Positions 61,776-64,000 of a stretch of DNA of 64,000 bases are shown here, in pieces; the stretch's first letter is position 1; each line of letters opens with the position of its first letter. The notes beneath the pieces were generated by a model. That model saw only the letters and a list, made by a program, of their open reading frames with translations, did not search any database and had not been told where the DNA came from. Position numbers and translations under genes: made by a program. Source of the stretch: Pegea sp. RAD2-039. Lineage: Eukaryota > Chordata > Thaliacea > Salpida > Salpidae. Where the stretch lies: the NCBI GenBank assembly GCA_034620365.1, contig JAQGEQ010000081.1, positions 496,001 through 560,000 on the forward strand, read 5' to 3'.

Positions 61776-61918
61776 CAAAGAGCGACGATCGTTGCTTTCC
61801 TAATCAAATCAAGACCTTGAACGGATTTGTCAAATATTATTATGGTGGCAGGGACATCAGAAGCTCTGGTTTTCATTTGAAATTAAAATTATTATGTAAA
61901 CTTAATTCAGTTGTATGA

Positions 61919-62084
61919 TTGACGGGTTAATACAAATAAAATTGTTTTCGCTAAAAGCGGAAAACATATTTGTTGACTTTAAAATTTCTCTATTACATAT
62001 TATTAAGATACAAAATATTTTTAATTGATAATTATCGAATTTTTAAATAAACATTTTGTGGCTAGTTTTCTTAACAATACTTTT
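61919..62084 (+). repeat. Array sequence resumes
   Basis: GACGGGTTAATAC and CGCTAAAAGCGGAAAACATA resemble 44345-44450, which lies after C13. No gene is seen. Confidence 0.5.
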
Positions 62085-62460
62085 TTTTAATTTAGTATTG
62101 CAGACAAATATTACTTTTTACATACAGAATTTACTAAAAAAATTTATTTTCGTTAGTTTTTAAGTATAAATTAACCACTATCATTCAATCTAAGAAAATA
62201 GCATGAATGAATAAGAACTTTGCTTGTAAAAATTTAATATAACTATAAATTCGTCTCTTTGATAATATTTATTGTTTACTTTTAAACCTAAGTAGTTTTC
62301 AAAAAACATTAAATTTTACTTCATAAACTGTATTAAACTTAAGCAAAATTGATTGTTTTGTGTAAGTAAAATGTTTTGATAAAAATAATAGAAATCTAAC
62401 TAATGATCTTTGAGTTTTATGTTTCTATAGTAGAAAAACTTGACGCTAGTCGTCGCTGAA
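62085..62460 (-). repeat. Inverted island of F and C blocks
   Basis: The reverse complement of 62090-62200 has F landmarks (TATACTTAAAAA-like, TTTAGTAAATTCTGTATG, TGCAATACTAAA). At 62441-62458 the reverse complement reads CAGCGACGACTAGCG followed by TCAAGTTT, which is the C6/C9 subtype. The part between is not assigned. Confidence 0.6.
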
Positions 62461-62870
62461 GATAAATAATTTAGAAATCCTTGCATTGCTTCAGGCTATG
62501 TTGTTGTAAGTGACATTTAATAACCTGAAATTTAAGGTTTACTTTCAAACTTTGTTAAAATTATGAATAACTATGTTTAAATTGAAAACAAAACTGACTT
62601 CGCAACTAACTCTTCGTATCAAACAAAATTAAAAATTTTATAGGAAATTATTTTTTTTACTTTAACTATAAAGTAAATTAAAACTTTTTAACATACATTT
62701 ATATGTAATAAAAAACTAACAAAATATCTACTATTTTACTTTGGCAGATCCTGCCGATTGAAAACATTTTAATTTTCATTGTATTTGAGTTTATTTAAAA
62801 ATATCAAGGAATAATTTCCATAAAAATTAGAAAAATCTTAAATAAGGTAATCAAAATTATCAAAATATAC
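62461..62870. other. Unassigned AT-rich stretch
   Basis: I see no gene and no clear repeat match. GCAGATCCTGCCGATTG near 62745 is a small GC-richer spot. Confidence 0.4.
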
Positions 62871-63380
62871 AACAAAAAAATCTAGAATGAAATAAAAATA
62901 TTATAATATTTTAATAATCTAGATCCTTAACAACTTCAAGTGTTTTGTAGCTTGATATGTTTGCTTTTGTTTCTACTTTTATTAGAAAAACAATTTATAT
63001 AATTTATAAGTTGAAACTTGTTCAACCTCAAAATAACAATAATCGATAATGATAGTAAGAACACCCAAATATCAGGTAAAATTTCGTTATAGTCATGTTA
63101 TATATTATTGCATTTTAATCAAAGGTTTGTGAATTAAAATTTTAAAATGTTTACTTAATGCAAAATTTTGTAAATCTTTTAATTTTAAAATTAGGCAATT
63201 TTTGCAAGATTTTATTAACCAAAAATTCCTTATTTTTCTTACTACAGTCCTACTAATTTTATGTTTTAGTTGCATTGTGAAATTTGAAAAAACTTTTCTA
63301 TAAATTAAACTTGTTATTACAGCAACTAATTTTGAAAAACTGTCTTGTTTGTTTTCTAATGCATTTTTCTTTATAGAATT
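62871..63380 (+). repeat. Repeat block H, last copy
   Basis: H in + orientation, with AGTTGAAACTTGTTCAACCT, CCCAAATATCAGGTAAAA and TTATATATTATTGC. The 95-codon minus frame at 63105-63392 is not kept in the H copies at 11.5, 28.2 or 47.0 kb and is not called. Confidence 0.6.
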
Positions 63381-64000
63381 TAATCTCGTCAATTAATAAC
63401 TTTCATTTTTAAGAAAAATAACTTTTCTAAGTAACAAATTATTTATGTTTAAAATTATCTATAGCAAAAATTTCCTTAAAAAATGCTTACAAGTTTAAAT
63501 GAATTTGAAATTCAAGGGAAACAAAATACGTGAAAAACAATAAAATATATAAATAAATTCTATCTGCATTCTCTTTTTTAAGTCGACTAGTTAATAGTAA
63601 ATAGAGATTAAGATCTACAAAAAATTAAACTATTAGCGTTTGTTTTAGATTATAGGTAGCCTATTTAATAATGTGAATCACACAATTTCTTAATTTTTCG
63701 ATTTTAATTTAAAAATAAAATAAATAAGTTTAATATAAATACATAAGCTTCTTTATCTTATTTACCAAAAAATTTAAATTAATTTTAAGTTAGTAAGCTT
63801 AATTGCTTTAAAAGTTTAAATATTAGTAAATAAATTATTAGAAACCATTTCAAATGAAATTGTTTTTTTCTATGTTTTCGTAATCTACTTTTTACAGACT
63901 TTGGTTAATTTAATTTTAGTTATAATGAATCATATAACAACTAAAATTTATATAAATAAGAATGAATTTACTCTCTAAAAACCCTTCAGATTTATTATTT
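63381..64000 (+). repeat. Blocks S and E, cut by the window end
   Basis: S runs to about 63790, then the start of E (TAATAAGTTTAATATAAATA, TACAGACTTTGG). It matches 47400-48000 and 51470-52090 in the same order and runs off the window. Confidence 0.6.

Larger units (their letters stand above)
61535..61918 (+). other. GC-rich, CpG-bearing island of unknown origin
   Basis: The first 260 bases are about 43% GC by hand count, with about 17 CpGs, against about 23% GC around it. The island occurs once in the window and interrupts the array. Plus-strand frames are open at 61528-61770 (no ATG before 61651) and 61727-61918 (no ATG start). On the minus strand a frame reading IVALCDVKMTDLDD is broken by stops. 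It could be a piece of an exon or retroposed mRNA, part of a foreign element, or a regulatory element. I recognise no protein family. Confidence 0.6.

Noticed and set aside
63105..63392. A 95-codon minus frame in block H
   Set aside because: Three other H copies (11.5, 28.2 and 47.0 kb) do not keep the frame.
1..64000. A CRISPR array
   Set aside because: The repeats are hundreds of bases long and diverged, there are no regular spacers, and the zinc-finger gene and LINEs show an animal genome.

Overview
The window is about 64 kb of very AT-rich animal nuclear DNA (roughly 77% A+T by eye). A metazoan source is indicated by an intact C2H2 zinc-finger gene with TGEKP linkers, by 3' ends of CR1/L2-like non-LTR retrotransposons, and by a decayed tRNA-Gly-like sequence. 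I cannot name the species. I see no prokaryotic gene organisation, no CRISPR array and no complete mobile element.

Only one intact protein-coding gene is convincing: a 315-codon, nine-finger zinc-finger gene on the minus strand at 16848-17795. It lies in the longest stretch that is mostly free of the surrounding repeats (about 16.1-19.3 kb), next to a decayed LINE at 18730-19290. Most other short open frames are chance frames in repeats and were not annotated.

Nearly all the rest is a mosaic of long, diverged repeat blocks, which I label A, B, C, D, E, F, G, H, J, K, L, M, N, P, Q, R and S. They are almost always on the + strand and recur in preferred orders such as A-F-Q-K-P-H-S-E-A-L-C-B. 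Block A occurs 19 times, always in the same orientation, at intervals of about 1.4 kb upward (usually 1.4-3.0 kb). Block C, which has a small GC-rich core, occurs 17 times forward and twice inverted. This looks like a very old, repeatedly re-duplicated array rather than independent transposon insertions. Younger duplications lie on top of it: ~3.3-9.8 kb with ~34.7-40.1 kb (including a LINE and the tRNA-like sequence), 24.3-26.0 with 29.1-30.8 kb, 56.1-57.7 with 59.8-61.5 kb, 14.4-15.8 with 48.0-49.3 kb, and 12.9-13.6 with 30.8-31.4 kb.

Features that stand out: (i) a TATA-plus-initiator-like core in block A and, in weaker form, in blocks P, H and Q, all pointing the same way; (ii) an island of about 43% GC with non-depleted CpG and two perfect TGACGTCA palindromes at 61.54-61.92 kb; (iii) two inverted islands (23.57-24.06 kb and 62.09-62.46 kb) in an otherwise one-directional array; (iv) a 1153-bp length difference with 4-bp microhomology between the two copies of the largest duplication; (v) an alternating two-finger tandem structure in the zinc-finger gene. 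All similarity statements were made by eye without alignment software, so block borders are approximate.
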